NCBI GenBank assembly: GCA_030442055.1
Contig: JAUJEB010000008.1
Span: 248,001 to 312,000 of the forward strand
Origin: Agaribacillus aureus
Lineage (GTDB): Bacteria > Bacteroidota > Bacteroidia > Cytophagales > Cyclobacteriaceae
Reading direction: 5' to 3'
Length of the DNA: 64,000 nucleotides
Part shown: piece by piece, positions 1 to 7,920 of the stretch
Layout: every line of letters starts with the position of its first letter
Position numbering within the stretch: the stretch's first letter is position 1
The notes under the pieces: model-generated
The model's input: the letters and a program-made list of their open reading frames with translations, nothing else
Told to the model about the DNA's origin: nothing
Databases searched by the model: none
Made by a program: the position numbers and the translations under genes

Positions 1-1450
1 CGAAATCCCAGAGCGACTGTATTTTTAAATTCAGCAGCTCGAGTTTGTAATTGATCAATGCATTCGATAATGCAATTTTTTTATCTGACAACTGAATTTG
101 AAATTGGTTGAGATCCATACTTGTGAGATCTCCATTTTGATATCTTTCAAGATTAATCTCATACGTCAACTCTGCATTTTCTACATTTTGCCTGGCAATT
201 TCTATCTGCATTTCGAGGTTTTGCAAACTTCTGTAGACTTGTCGCATGGTAATGATAATGTCGTTTTTCTGATCTGATAAATCTATTTTGCTAACCTCAA
301 GGTCGGCCCTTGATGCATCAAGGCGCGCCTTTTTTTCTCCCCAGTCCCAAAGGGGAATATTGAAAGAAACCGCTACCCTCGGGTTGTTGGTAGGTGACTC
401 ATAGACGTTGCTAAATTTTGAATCATCACCGAATACGCCCATGGACAGAGAGATATTTCCTTTAAACTCATTTTGGGCATTGGTTCGTATCAATTCGAAT
501 TGTGACCTTTCTATACTGATTTCTCTTTGTCTCAATTCCATTCTTTGATCAAGGCCGTGTTGAATGGCTTCCTCCAGATTGATTTTATAGGGACTTAATG
601 TGACGTCTGCCAGGACACTTACTTGCTCAAAGACCGAGATGCCAATCATCACTTTAAAGTTGTCCTTTGCATTTTCCAGGGCCACCTGCTGATTCTGTAA
701 TTTTGATTTACTACTGGCCAGGTTGAGTTCAGCCTGGTATAATTCCTCTTTGGCAGAGAGCCCGGCCTCTACCTTATTTTTTGTAATGTCATAGCTGGTC
801 TGTTGATTTTCCAGTTCATCCCGGGCGATTTGCAGACTGTTTTGTTGTTGATAAACATCGTAAAAACTTTGTGTCACATTCTTTTCCAGATTCAGCAGTT
901 GCATGGCGTGATTGATCTGGGCATTTTCCAGATTCAACTCTAATTCCTTCAGCTGCAACCGGGTGCGGTTATAGGTAAAAATAGGCTGCTCCAATTGCAG
1001 ATAAAGATTATTACTGTAAGTTTTGGTTCTGACATCCTGAAATTCGCTGAAGTTATCACGGTATCCTAACCGGTTGATAAGCGAAAGTGTCCCGTCTGTT
1101 TTAGTGATTGGCTGAATGACCGAAAACGTTCCGAATGAATTGTAATCTTCACTGGTATTCCAGGTAGAAAAGAATTCGTCAAACACACGGCTTCGGCTGA
1201 AATCAAAAGGAGTAATCTCCAAAGAGAATTTTGACTTTAGACTGGCATGTTGCGCGTCGAGGCTTTTGCGATTACTTTCCAGGTTGAGCACGGATCTCTT
1301 TATATCCGGACTGCTTACCTTTGCAATTTCCAATGCTTTTTCCAACGTCATTACGGTTTGTCCGCAGACCTTGGAAGGTGCAAAAGAGAAAGCAGTCAAT
1401 GCCAGGCTTAATAATATAATTGCAATTTGGGGATGATTAAATATTCTCAT
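1..1450 (-). CDS. TolC-family outer-membrane efflux protein (3' end outside window)
   Basis: The reverse strand reads without a stop from an ATG at 1450 to the window edge, so about 483 residues are visible and the C-terminus is missing. It starts with a hydrophobic export signal (MRIFNHPQIAIILL, then a run of Leu, Ala and Phe) followed by MTLEKALEIAKVSSPDIKR, the typical first helix of outer-membrane efflux proteins of the TolC fold. Long Gln- and Leu-rich helical stretches follow. The start lies 16 bases after the stop of the ABC permease gene and 3.3 kb after the ATPase, so it is probably the last gene of an ATPase-permease-TolC operon. It would give the outer-membrane exit duct of a tripartite exporter; no membrane-fusion protein is seen in the window. 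Family assignment is confident, substrate unknown. Confidence 0.85.
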   Translation of the reverse strand, partial: MRIFNHPQIAIILLSLALTAFSFAPSKVCGQTVMTLEKALEIAKVSSPDIKRSVLNLESNRKSLDAQHASLKSKFSLEITPFDFSRSRVFDEFFSTWNTSEDYNSFGTFSVIQPITKTDGTLSLINRLGYRDNFSEFQDVRTKTYSNNLYLQLEQPIFTYNRTRLQLKELELNLENAQINHAMQLLNLEKNVTQSFYDVYQQQNSLQIARDELENQQTSYDITKNKVEAGLSAKEELYQAELNLASSKSKLQNQQVALENAKDNFKVMIGISVFEQVSVLADVTLSPYKINLEEAIQHGLDQRMELRQREISIERSQFELIRTNAQNEFKGNISLSMGVFGDDSKFSNVYESPTNNPRVAVSFNIPLWDWGEKKARLDASRADLEVSKIDLSDQKNDIIITMRQVYRSLQNLEMQIEIARQNVENAELTYEINLERYQNGDLTSMDLNQFQIQLSDKKIALSNALINYKLELLNLKIQSLWDF

Positions 1451-1466
1451 TCTTAATTTTAAAATT

Positions 1467-4400
1467 TTACTGTTTTACCCACTTGACCGCATCGGCGAAT
1501 ACCGACCTGTTTTCACTTTCATCACTCAGTGTTACTTTAGCGGTGCCATTGGAAAAATAGAAGCTGCCAATAAAATTCCAGCCTCTTTCTGCCCTGGAGA
1601 TGTCTACTGTAATTTCATCTTCTCCATCGTCGTGAGATACATGGTAGCGGTAATTGATGTTTTTACGTTGGCTTTGATTTTGAGAAAAGGCATTGTTGCC
1701 GTCTTCACCGCTCAGGTATACATATACATCATAATAGCCCTCTTCCGTTATGGTCGCCTGCCAGATGGCTAGCTTCTCACCTTTACCAGGGCGGGTGAAA
1801 TGGGCAGAACGTATGTATTTTCCAAAATAGGAGGATCCCGTGGTAGGTCGCCATTGAGTGGCCGACCGGCGCCAGACACCGTAATACTTTTGATTTCTTT
1901 CCTTTCTGTTTTCAAGAATCAATTTTCTAAAATAAGGTTCCTGTATAGGACTGAATGTGCTAAATCCCTGGTCTTCATTGTCAACAATGATTTCCTTAAG
2001 GCCGGCGTCATCTTCGTCCTGAACGATCAACTCACCCTGGCTGGGTTTTGCACGGGTATTCATTTCAAACTGGCCTAAAGACAAGTTAATGACAGAAGGA
2101 ATATTCTTTGAGATCATGGTGTTGATGAAAATTCTACGCGGCTTTTCATCCAACAGAAAACTGATTTCCTTTTTTTGTCCTTTAGAAATTAGTGAAGATC
2201 CGAAATGATTGTCAAAAGTTGTTGGTGGATTTGCCTGGTTGCCTTTATTGTATTTAAAATCTACTTTGATCATCCCGTCTGCAACACCTACATTCTCTAC
2301 CATCAATTTCACCTGGTACCGGTTTCGATCGCCGTCCAGCACGCGGTACTCTCTTAGGCCTGAAACAATAAAAGCAGGCAGATTGCCCTGGGAGTAGACG
2401 CGTTCTACGATAGGCTCGATATCAAGATGAAAATGGTTTTTGATAGTAGCTCTTAGACTGTCGTACGGAATTATCTCATTACTGTGTTGATGGACCAGGT
2501 CATACAAAAAACTCCTGAAATCCTCTTTTCCCATTAAATGCTCAAAATAAGTGAATAAGTATTCACCTTTTAATTCAATGACTTTAGCGATTTTGTCAAA
2601 GTTTTTCTCCGAGGTCAAAATCTCTTCCAGGTCTTTTTCCTGCATCAGATTATTACAGTCTTCCGTCAGCGAAATTCCTCTCCAGTTCCGCGACATGTCG
2701 CGATCATACCGGTTATCCTGATGGAGATAATTAGCGAGATTTTTATTCAACAGTGGCCACTTCTTGCTGCTTACCCCGGTTTGATACCAGTACAGGTTTG
2801 GGGAAATACCGTAGTTGGGAACTTCTACATTGCCGTCACTGCGCCAATAGTAGGTGGAAGTATTTTTTTGTTGGGTCAAAATGGTCTTTACAAAATTGTT
2901 GAAAACATTGGCCTGCTTATCTTTATCATCCATCAATTGATTGTTGCGTTTGGCCTGGCGATTCATTTGTTTAAACTGTCTCCTAAAATCCAGTTCGCCA
3001 ATGTTACCCCCTTTTTCCGGCAGAAAAACCATTTCCGGCTGAATATAAGCCTGATGGTTTTCATAAGTTTTATTGAAAGCGTAAAATTGGACCGGCGCTT
3101 CCACCAGCTGGAGTCGTGGGAAAGGGTATTTGATGTTTTGATCCTGCTCGTAGGCATTCTTTAAATCACTGATCAACAATGCCAGCGTATCCTGAACCTG
3201 GTCAAAGTATTCGCTGAAATAATCGTTGCCTTTATGCACAAATAAATTGAAATCTATACTATCAACCGCTATGCCCTTTTTGTCATAGTTGCCAATCACT
3301 AAAGAAATCTGTGGCAAGGGAAAGGCAGGGGTGAATTCGTAAATACCTGGCCCTGCCTCTGTAACCTGACCTTGGGATATCGGCAGCAGATCTTCTCGGG
3401 TAGTTACCTTTAATTTGAAGTTGGTAAAGTTGTGTTGGCTCGCACCGGAAGTCAGCCGGTTGTATCCTGCGGTGGCGGTAGGATACCACAGGGATTCAGA
3501 GGTCAGCAATACATAGTCTTTTTGCAGGAACGCATACCGTTTTTCGATGTTGTAAAGAAATAATTCCCAGCTCTTTTTGTATCGTTCCGGAGAGATCCCC
3601 AAGTAACAGGCGGCTTCGCTTGGAACCCCTTCATAATGTACCTCGACCCGTTTTATTGCTGAGGTCGGCATTTCCTTTTGGCTTCGGAATAAAATGAAAT
3701 GTGATTTCCTCGTAAAACTGACTTCCTGCCCGTCAAGCGTCAACTTGCTTACTTTGAGTCCGGGATTTAAAACCAGAAAAAGATCCTGTAATGGTTGTAT
3801 TTGATTGTTTTGTATCTCCAGTTTGGCCTTGCCTTCCAAGCTGTGGCCGGCATGTTTGATATCAAGGTAGCATGATCTGATCTCAATATTTGGAACATCT
3901 GCCATTTCTCCATTCAGCGTTATCATTTCCTGCCGCAACAATTCATTGGTGTTGTGCCGGTCGTAATAATGCGTTATTAAGCTGGCACCTGCTATCAGAA
4001 AAATGCTGGCTATTGTTGCGGTTGCCAGCTTATGCACCTTTTTCTGAGGCAATCTATTCAGGAAGAAAATTGATACAAACAAAAAAGAAACTGCCAGACA
4101 AAGAAAGATAACCCGGTGCAGTATTAAATTATATAAATTGCTGAAACCTGTGATATCTGAAGATCGCAAAGGCAACTTAAAGGCGATGTAATCGGTGAGA
4201 AAATAATACTTATCTCTGAAATATATTAAAATCACTGCAATCAACCCCAATAACAATATGATGCTAACCGCCTGATTTCTAACAATGGTGACCATGAGAA
4301 AGGCCAGCGCCGTGGTAAAGACCACGTTGGGGAAGCTGATCAATAAGGGATAATATACATAAGCTTTAAAATTGATATCGGCATCTATCGAGGTGGCATT

Positions 4401-4796
4401 GACGATCAATGCAATGGTCAGTATGATCGCGTTTAGCCAGAAAAATAATTTAAACAGTGCCAATGCTTTTCCCAATACAAGATCGGCATTTGAAATTGGC
4501 TTTACGTAAAATACCTCGTTGGTATCCAGCTTTTTGTTGTTTTTGATGATGCCGGTAGCCAGAAAAATCAGCACTGCTACCTGCACCACATTTAAAAAAA
4601 TCATATTGGCATAAGGTATTCCGGAACTTATTGCGCGCTGGAACCACCGGTTATTGCTGATTGAGGAAAAAACGCCTATATTAAAAAAGATCAGTATGAT
4701 TATAATGGCAAGCGCAAATATCCTGAAAAACCAATTTCTCCACAAAATTTTGGCTTCGTAACGGGCAATAATGGCTATATTTCTAAGGGATGTCAT
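1467..4796 (-). CDS. ABC transporter permease fused to a degenerate M1-peptidase-like region and a golvesin-like C-terminal domain
   Basis: 1109 residues. Residues 1-280 hold about six hydrophobic segments of an ABC-2 type permease (for example 24-42, 64-83, 115-132, 150-172, 177-193, 228-246). From about 285 on, a large soluble part resembles the beta-rich N-terminal and helical C-terminal regions of M1 aminopeptidases, as in the Bacteroidota 'ABC transporter permease/M1 family aminopeptidase' proteins. No HExxH zinc motif occurs anywhere, and the substrate-binding GxMEN motif is also unrecognisable, so peptidase activity is unlikely. Residues 973-1109 look like a golvesin/xanthan-lyase C-terminal beta-sandwich (GVWRRS at the start, FADAVKW near the end). 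The gene follows its ATPase by 9 bases and precedes the TolC-like gene by 16, so the three are probably co-transcribed. The soluble part should face the periplasm. Its role is inferred to be binding rather than catalysis. Confidence 0.8.
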   Translation of the reverse strand: MTSLRNIAIIARYEAKILWRNWFFRIFALAIIIILIFFNIGVFSSISNNRWFQRAISSGIPYANMIFLNVVQVAVLIFLATGIIKNNKKLDTNEVFYVKPISNADLVLGKALALFKLFFWLNAIILTIALIVNATSIDADINFKAYVYYPLLISFPNVVFTTALAFLMVTIVRNQAVSIILLLGLIAVILIYFRDKYYFLTDYIAFKLPLRSSDITGFSNLYNLILHRVIFLCLAVSFLFVSIFFLNRLPQKKVHKLATATIASIFLIAGASLITHYYDRHNTNELLRQEMITLNGEMADVPNIEIRSCYLDIKHAGHSLEGKAKLEIQNNQIQPLQDLFLVLNPGLKVSKLTLDGQEVSFTRKSHFILFRSQKEMPTSAIKRVEVHYEGVPSEAACYLGISPERYKKSWELFLYNIEKRYAFLQKDYVLLTSESLWYPTATAGYNRLTSGASQHNFTNFKLKVTTREDLLPISQGQVTEAGPGIYEFTPAFPLPQISLVIGNYDKKGIAVDSIDFNLFVHKGNDYFSEYFDQVQDTLALLISDLKNAYEQDQNIKYPFPRLQLVEAPVQFYAFNKTYENHQAYIQPEMVFLPEKGGNIGELDFRRQFKQMNRQAKRNNQLMDDKDKQANVFNNFVKTILTQQKNTSTYYWRSDGNVEVPNYGISPNLYWYQTGVSSKKWPLLNKNLANYLHQDNRYDRDMSRNWRGISLTEDCNNLMQEKDLEEILTSEKNFDKIAKVIELKGEYLFTYFEHLMGKEDFRSFLYDLVHQHSNEIIPYDSLRATIKNHFHLDIEPIVERVYSQGNLPAFIVSGLREYRVLDGDRNRYQVKLMVENVGVADGMIKVDFKYNKGNQANPPTTFDNHFGSSLISKGQKKEISFLLDEKPRRIFINTMISKNIPSVINLSLGQFEMNTRAKPSQGELIVQDEDDAGLKEIIVDNEDQGFSTFSPIQEPYFRKLILENRKERNQKYYGVWRRSATQWRPTTGSSYFGKYIRSAHFTRPGKGEKLAIWQATITEEGYYDVYVYLSGEDGNNAFSQNQSQRKNINYRYHVSHDDGEDEITVDISRAERGWNFIGSFYFSNGTAKVTLSDESENRSVFADAVKWVKQ

Positions 4797-4806
4797 TTGC
4801 GTGTTT

Positions 4807-5697
4807 CTATCTTAACGCTACATTCAAATTATTTTCCATAAAATAAACGTAAGCGTGCTCAAGATTGGGCTCAATGTTAATGGCATCATAATCCGGTACA
4901 TTTTCTGCCAACACTTGAATCTCCCATTTGTCGAAAGAAGGGATGGTGGATATGATGGCATACTTTTCTTTCAGGGCGGCGAAGCCGGCATCGTCTACCT
5001 CCAGTTGCCAGACACGGCCTTTCACATTTTCAATAAGTGTTTCCGGCGATCCGTTAAAGGCTACAGAACCCTGATGCAATAATGCCATGTTGTTACAGGT
5101 GCTGGATATATCACCAACGATATGGGTAGACAAAATGATGGCCACATCTTTTTGGCTCAAATCGGAAAGTATGTTTCTGAAACGGATTCTTTCCTCCGGA
5201 TCGAGGCCAGTGGTTGGCTCATCGATAACCAACATTTTGGGCTCGGCGATAAGGGCCTGAGCAATACCCAATCGCCGCTTCATGCCGCCCGAAAGTTTGT
5301 TGGCCATTCGGTTTCGCACTTCAAATAAGCCCACCTGCTCCAACATGGCAGACACTGCCGCTGCTCTTTCTTTTTTTCTCTTTTTGCCGGAAAGTCTGGC
5401 GGCGTAATCCAAAAATTCCCAGGTTTTCAACTTTGAAAAATACGTAAAATCCTGGGGCAGATAGCCGAGCAAAGGGCGGATTTTGTCTCGATGCCTGCTG
5501 ATATCAAGACCGTCTATCGTTATTTTTCCGCTGGTGTGTTTTTGCAAGGTAACCAGTATCCTCATCAAACTGGATTTGCCGGCGCCATTGGGTCCCAGCA
5601 ATCCAAACATACCGCTTTCTATGGTTAAATTCACCTCGCGTAAGGCATGGTGACCATTGGGGTAAGTCTTTGACAAGGATTCAATCTCAATTTTCAT
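4807..5697 (-). CDS. ABC transporter ATP-binding protein
   Basis: 296 residues. Walker A is GPNGAGKS at 35-42, the Q-loop is near residues 80-82 (LPQDF), the ABC signature LSGGM is at 135-139, Walker B (MLVIDE) at 155-160, and the switch His is in STHIV near 192. The C-terminal 80 residues are an accessory region common in ABC-2 exporters of the CcmA/multidrug type. It is the first gene of a minus-strand operon with the permease/M1-like gene and the TolC-like gene, and should energise that transporter from the cytoplasm. A strong promoter-like site and a palindromic operator lie 44-99 bases upstream of the ATG. Substrate cannot be told. Confidence 0.93.
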   Translation of the reverse strand: MKIEIESLSKTYPNGHHALREVNLTIESGMFGLLGPNGAGKSSLMRILVTLQKHTSGKITIDGLDISRHRDKIRPLLGYLPQDFTYFSKLKTWEFLDYAARLSGKKRKKERAAAVSAMLEQVGLFEVRNRMANKLSGGMKRRLGIAQALIAEPKMLVIDEPTTGLDPEERIRFRNILSDLSQKDVAIILSTHIVGDISSTCNNMALLHQGSVAFNGSPETLIENVKGRVWQLEVDDAGFAALKEKYAIISTIPSFDKWEIQVLAENVPDYDAINIEPNLEHAYVYFMENNLNVALR

Positions 5698-5740
5698 TTT
5701 GATCTTGGAGTAAAAAAGTAGTTAATGACCCTCTTTATTA

Positions 5741-5762
5741 GTGTACTATTTAACTAGTACAC
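5741..5762. promoter_or_regulatory. Perfect palindromic operator (GTGTACTA-N6-TAGTACAC) ahead of the ABC operon
   Basis: Two perfectly complementary 8-base arms, GTGTACTA at 5741-5748 and TAGTACAC at 5755-5762, are separated by 6 bases. The layout (A)GTGTA-N12-TACAC resembles operators of YtrA-subfamily GntR repressors, which typically control ABC transporter operons. It sits directly downstream of the predicted -7 box, so it would cover the transcription start. No GntR gene is in the window; the regulator is expected elsewhere. Palindrome seen directly, regulator class inferred. Confidence 0.7.
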
Positions 5763-5764
5763 AA

Positions 5765-5796
5765 CAAACCTACGATATAAGTTCTGTTTTCGCAAA
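5765..5796 (-). promoter_or_regulatory. Bacteroidota-type promoter for the ABC exporter operon
   Basis: On the minus strand TTTG (5796-5793) is followed after 20 bases by TAGGTTTG (5772-5765). This matches the Bacteroidota consensus TTTG, 19-21 bases, TAnnTTTG exactly. The predicted start of transcription falls inside the palindrome at 5741-5762, about 60 bases before the ATPase start codon. Confidence 0.6.
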
Positions 5797-5965
5797 TTCT
5801 TTCAGATTTTTTTCCATCATAGATTAATTTATCTTGCCATCAATGCTGTTTAAAAAAAATATCAGATAAAAGATAGTGAAATTGTTAGCTGGCTGCCAAT
5901 CAAATAATGTTAGTGGTAGCAATGTTTGTCGAGAGGAATTATAGGCTTATTGATGGGAATTTAAA

Positions 5966-6355
5966 TCACCCCACGATTTCAATCCGGTTGCCGTCAGGAT
6001 CTAAAACGACGCTTTCATAATATCCGTCACCGGTCCACCGGGGTTCTCCGACAATGGTATATCCATCGGATCTCAATTTATTAGTGAGTGAATTGACATT
6101 TTCAGGAGAGCCTGTGGCAAATGCAAAGTGAATCAGGCCAAGGAACTGTTTGAAAGTGTCATTCCTGTTTTCCGGTATACCAGCCATTTGCATAAGCTCC
6201 AATCGCGCCCCGCCTTCGAATCGTAAAAAATAGGAGTAAAATTGATTTTTGCTGTTGTGATACCTTTCGCCGGCTACACCTTGAAAATAGGTCTCATAAA
6301 ATGACTTCAACCTTTCCAAATCCTTGGTCCAAATGGCGATGTGCTCAAGTTTCAT
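5966..6355 (-). CDS. VOC (glyoxalase/bleomycin-resistance) family protein
   Basis: 129 residues, the usual length of a single-subunit VOC protein. It starts with MKLEHIAIWTKDLERLKSFY, the first beta-alpha unit, and ends with DPDGNRIEIVG, the last strand. Candidate metal ligands are His5, the His of LIHFAF in the middle and the Glu of the final RIEIVG. Such proteins are metal-dependent lyases, dioxygenases or isomerases, or binding proteins; the substrate cannot be read from the sequence. It starts 11 bases after the stop of the DeoR regulator and is probably co-transcribed with it. Confident on family, not on reaction. Confidence 0.88.
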   Translation of the reverse strand: MKLEHIAIWTKDLERLKSFYETYFQGVAGERYHNSKNQFYSYFLRFEGGARLELMQMAGIPENRNDTFKQFLGLIHFAFATGSPENVNSLTNKLRSDGYTIVGEPRWTGDGYYESVVLDPDGNRIEIVG

Positions 6356-6366
6356 GGTGTCCGCGA

Positions 6367-7116
6367 TTATAATACTTTAACATTACTGCTTATGAATTTT
6401 CCTCTCTCCTCTTCTGATAAATTGTTGTCGGTTATTAAAATATCCACATCTTCAATATCGCATAAAACATAGGTCTCAGCCGTTCCAATCTTGTCGGAAG
6501 TGGACAGTGCGACGGTTTGACGGGCACTTTTCATAAATGCTTTTTTCACCGAACCTTCTTCCCTGATTCTCATCGTAACACCTGCGCTGTAATCAATACT
6601 GCATACGCCAAGCATAAACATATCGGCTCTTATCCCGGCAAGACCTTCAATAACATCGATGCCCATGGTCACCCTGGATTTCCGATCAATCCGGCCACCT
6701 AAAAAATATGCTTCGATACCCGGATGATACATCAACTCGGTTGCCAACGGAAAGTTGTTGGTAAAAACTGTAATCTCAAGATCATGAGGCAGGGCTCTCA
6801 CCAATTCCAGATTGGTAGTTCCTCCATCCAACAAGATCGTTTGGCCGGTTGTAATGAGCTCGGCGGCTTTGGCGGCTATGATTTTTTTGTCTTTAATACC
6901 GTAGTCTTCCCGCTGTGTGTATTCAAAGGGAATCGGAGATTTTGGCAAGGCCCCACCGTGCACTTTTTCCAGTAGGCCAATCTCCGAAAGTTCTTTCAGG
7001 TCACGCCGGATCGTATCATCCGATACTTGCAAGTCGTCGCAGAGATCCTGGATCAATATCTTTTGGCCGTTGGAGAGTTTGTTTAAGATAAATTTCTTTC
7101 TCTCATGCTTTAACAT
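6367..7116 (-). CDS. DeoR/GlpR-family transcriptional regulator
   Basis: 249 residues. Residues 1-57 form the DeoR winged helix-turn-helix (KFILNKLSNGQ, VSDDTIRRDLKEL), followed by the KVHGGAL linker typical of the family. The rest is the sugar-phosphate-binding DeoRC domain with the motif LLDGGTTNLELV near residue 95. It is divergent from the HAD / MFS / SemiSWEET / NUDIX operon and should respond to a phosphorylated sugar that those genes handle. A perfect tandem 10-base repeat with TTTGCG cores abuts its ATG and is a likely autoregulatory site. The VOC gene follows after 11 bases. Confidence 0.9.
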   Translation of the reverse strand: MLKHERKKFILNKLSNGQKILIQDLCDDLQVSDDTIRRDLKELSEIGLLEKVHGGALPKSPIPFEYTQREDYGIKDKKIIAAKAAELITTGQTILLDGGTTNLELVRALPHDLEITVFTNNFPLATELMYHPGIEAYFLGGRIDRKSRVTMGIDVIEGLAGIRADMFMLGVCSIDYSAGVTMRIREEGSVKKAFMKSARQTVALSTSDKIGTAETYVLCDIEDVDILITDNNLSEEERGKFISSNVKVL

Positions 7117-7136
7117 TTTGCGTTTTTTTGCGTTAA
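7117..7136. promoter_or_regulatory. Tandem TTTGCGTT repeats, probable DeoR operator
   Basis: TTTGCGTTTT (7117-7126) is followed directly by TTTGCGTTAA (7127-7136). The common core TTTGCGTT recurs with a 10-base step, one helical turn. The site touches the DeoR start codon (7116). A further TTTGCG in the opposite orientation lies at 7190-7195, near the start of the divergent operon. The repeat is seen directly; binding by the neighbouring DeoR protein is inferred. Confidence 0.5.
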
Positions 7137-7186
7137 ATTATTTTTTTATTGCATAAATTTAGGTAAAATTAATTAAATTTAAAAAT

Positions 7187-7205
7187 AACCGCAAATAATG
7201 CGGTT
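7187..7205. promoter_or_regulatory. Inverted repeat AACCGCA-N5-TGCGGTT over the HAD start
   Basis: Seven-base perfect arms at 7187-7193 and 7199-7205 with a 5-base spacer. It covers the ATG at 7198. It is either a DeoR operator containing the TTTGCG core or an mRNA hairpin hiding that start codon, in which case the in-frame ATG at 7216 may be the real start of the HAD gene. Confidence 0.45.
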
Positions 7206-7908
7206 TTTAAAGAAAATGATAGAAAGTAAATTCCAAGCTGTAATATTTGATATGGACGGTGTCGTAATCGACTCCCGGCCTGACATTGAAGATTTCTGGC
7301 AACGACTGGCTGCTTCCAAGGGATTTCATATAACCGAGGAGGTAATGGATGACTATATTCACGGTTGCCCTGTTTGGTTGACTATAGAAAAAGTATTTCC
7401 AATGCTTTCCAAGTCGGAAATAGCAGCTCTCATGGAGCTGATCCATGACATGGAAAGTAAAATGTCCTATCACCTTGTGGAGGGAATTCGTGCGATGCTG
7501 ATGAAGCTGAAAACCCATGAAGTACCTGTCGCATTAGTAACCAGTGGCTATATCAAAAAGGTTTCACAGGTTTTTGAAGCGCTCGATCTGACTGATTTTT
7601 TTCAGCAGGTTGTTACAGCTGACATGGTAAAATTAGGAAAGCCACACCCGGAGCCTTTTTTGATGGCAGCGGAGAAGTTGGCGGTGGATTCGGAGCGCTG
7701 CGTAGTTTTTGAGGATTCCGTTAGTGGTATTAGTGGGGCGGTCAGCGCCGGTATGCTTCCCATTGGTATCATTAAAGAATCCAGGCAACAGGCGCTAAAA
7801 TCCGTTGGAGCACAGTGGGTGGTGCCTGATTTTAAGGCGGTAGATTTCGTGAAAAATGATTCCGATAATTACCTGAGCATAAACCAGTCAAATGTAATTG
7901 CCTTCTAA
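7198..7908 (+). CDS. HAD-superfamily sugar-phosphate phosphatase / beta-phosphoglucomutase-like
   Basis: Up to 236 residues. Motif I is FDMDGVVIDS, with the nucleophile Asp in the first position; motif II is LVTSG; motif III the Lys in VKLGKPHPEPF; motif IV VFEDSVSGI. The segment between motifs I and II is the helical C1 cap of the beta-phosphoglucomutase / phosphoglycolate phosphatase group. It probably dephosphorylates a small sugar phosphate in the cytoplasm. It heads a plus-strand operon (12 bases to MFS, then SemiSWEET and NUDIX) facing a DeoR regulator. Two starts are possible: ATG 7198, lying inside an inverted repeat, and ATG 7216, which leaves 9 residues before the FDMDG motif and follows an A-rich leader. 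Confidence 0.88.
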   Translation: MRFLKKMIESKFQAVIFDMDGVVIDSRPDIEDFWQRLAASKGFHITEEVMDDYIHGCPVWLTIEKVFPMLSKSEIAALMELIHDMESKMSYHLVEGIRAMLMKLKTHEVPVALVTSGYIKKVSQVFEALDLTDFFQQVVTADMVKLGKPHPEPFLMAAEKLAVDSERCVVFEDSVSGISGAVSAGMLPIGIIKESRQQALKSVGAQWVVPDFKAVDFVKNDSDNYLSINQSNVIAF

Positions 7909-7920
7909 ATATCTAATACT

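Noticed and set aside
2721-3164. A 147-codon open frame on the plus strand
   Set aside because: It lies wholly inside the permease/M1-like gene on the other strand, and the protein has no recognisable pattern.
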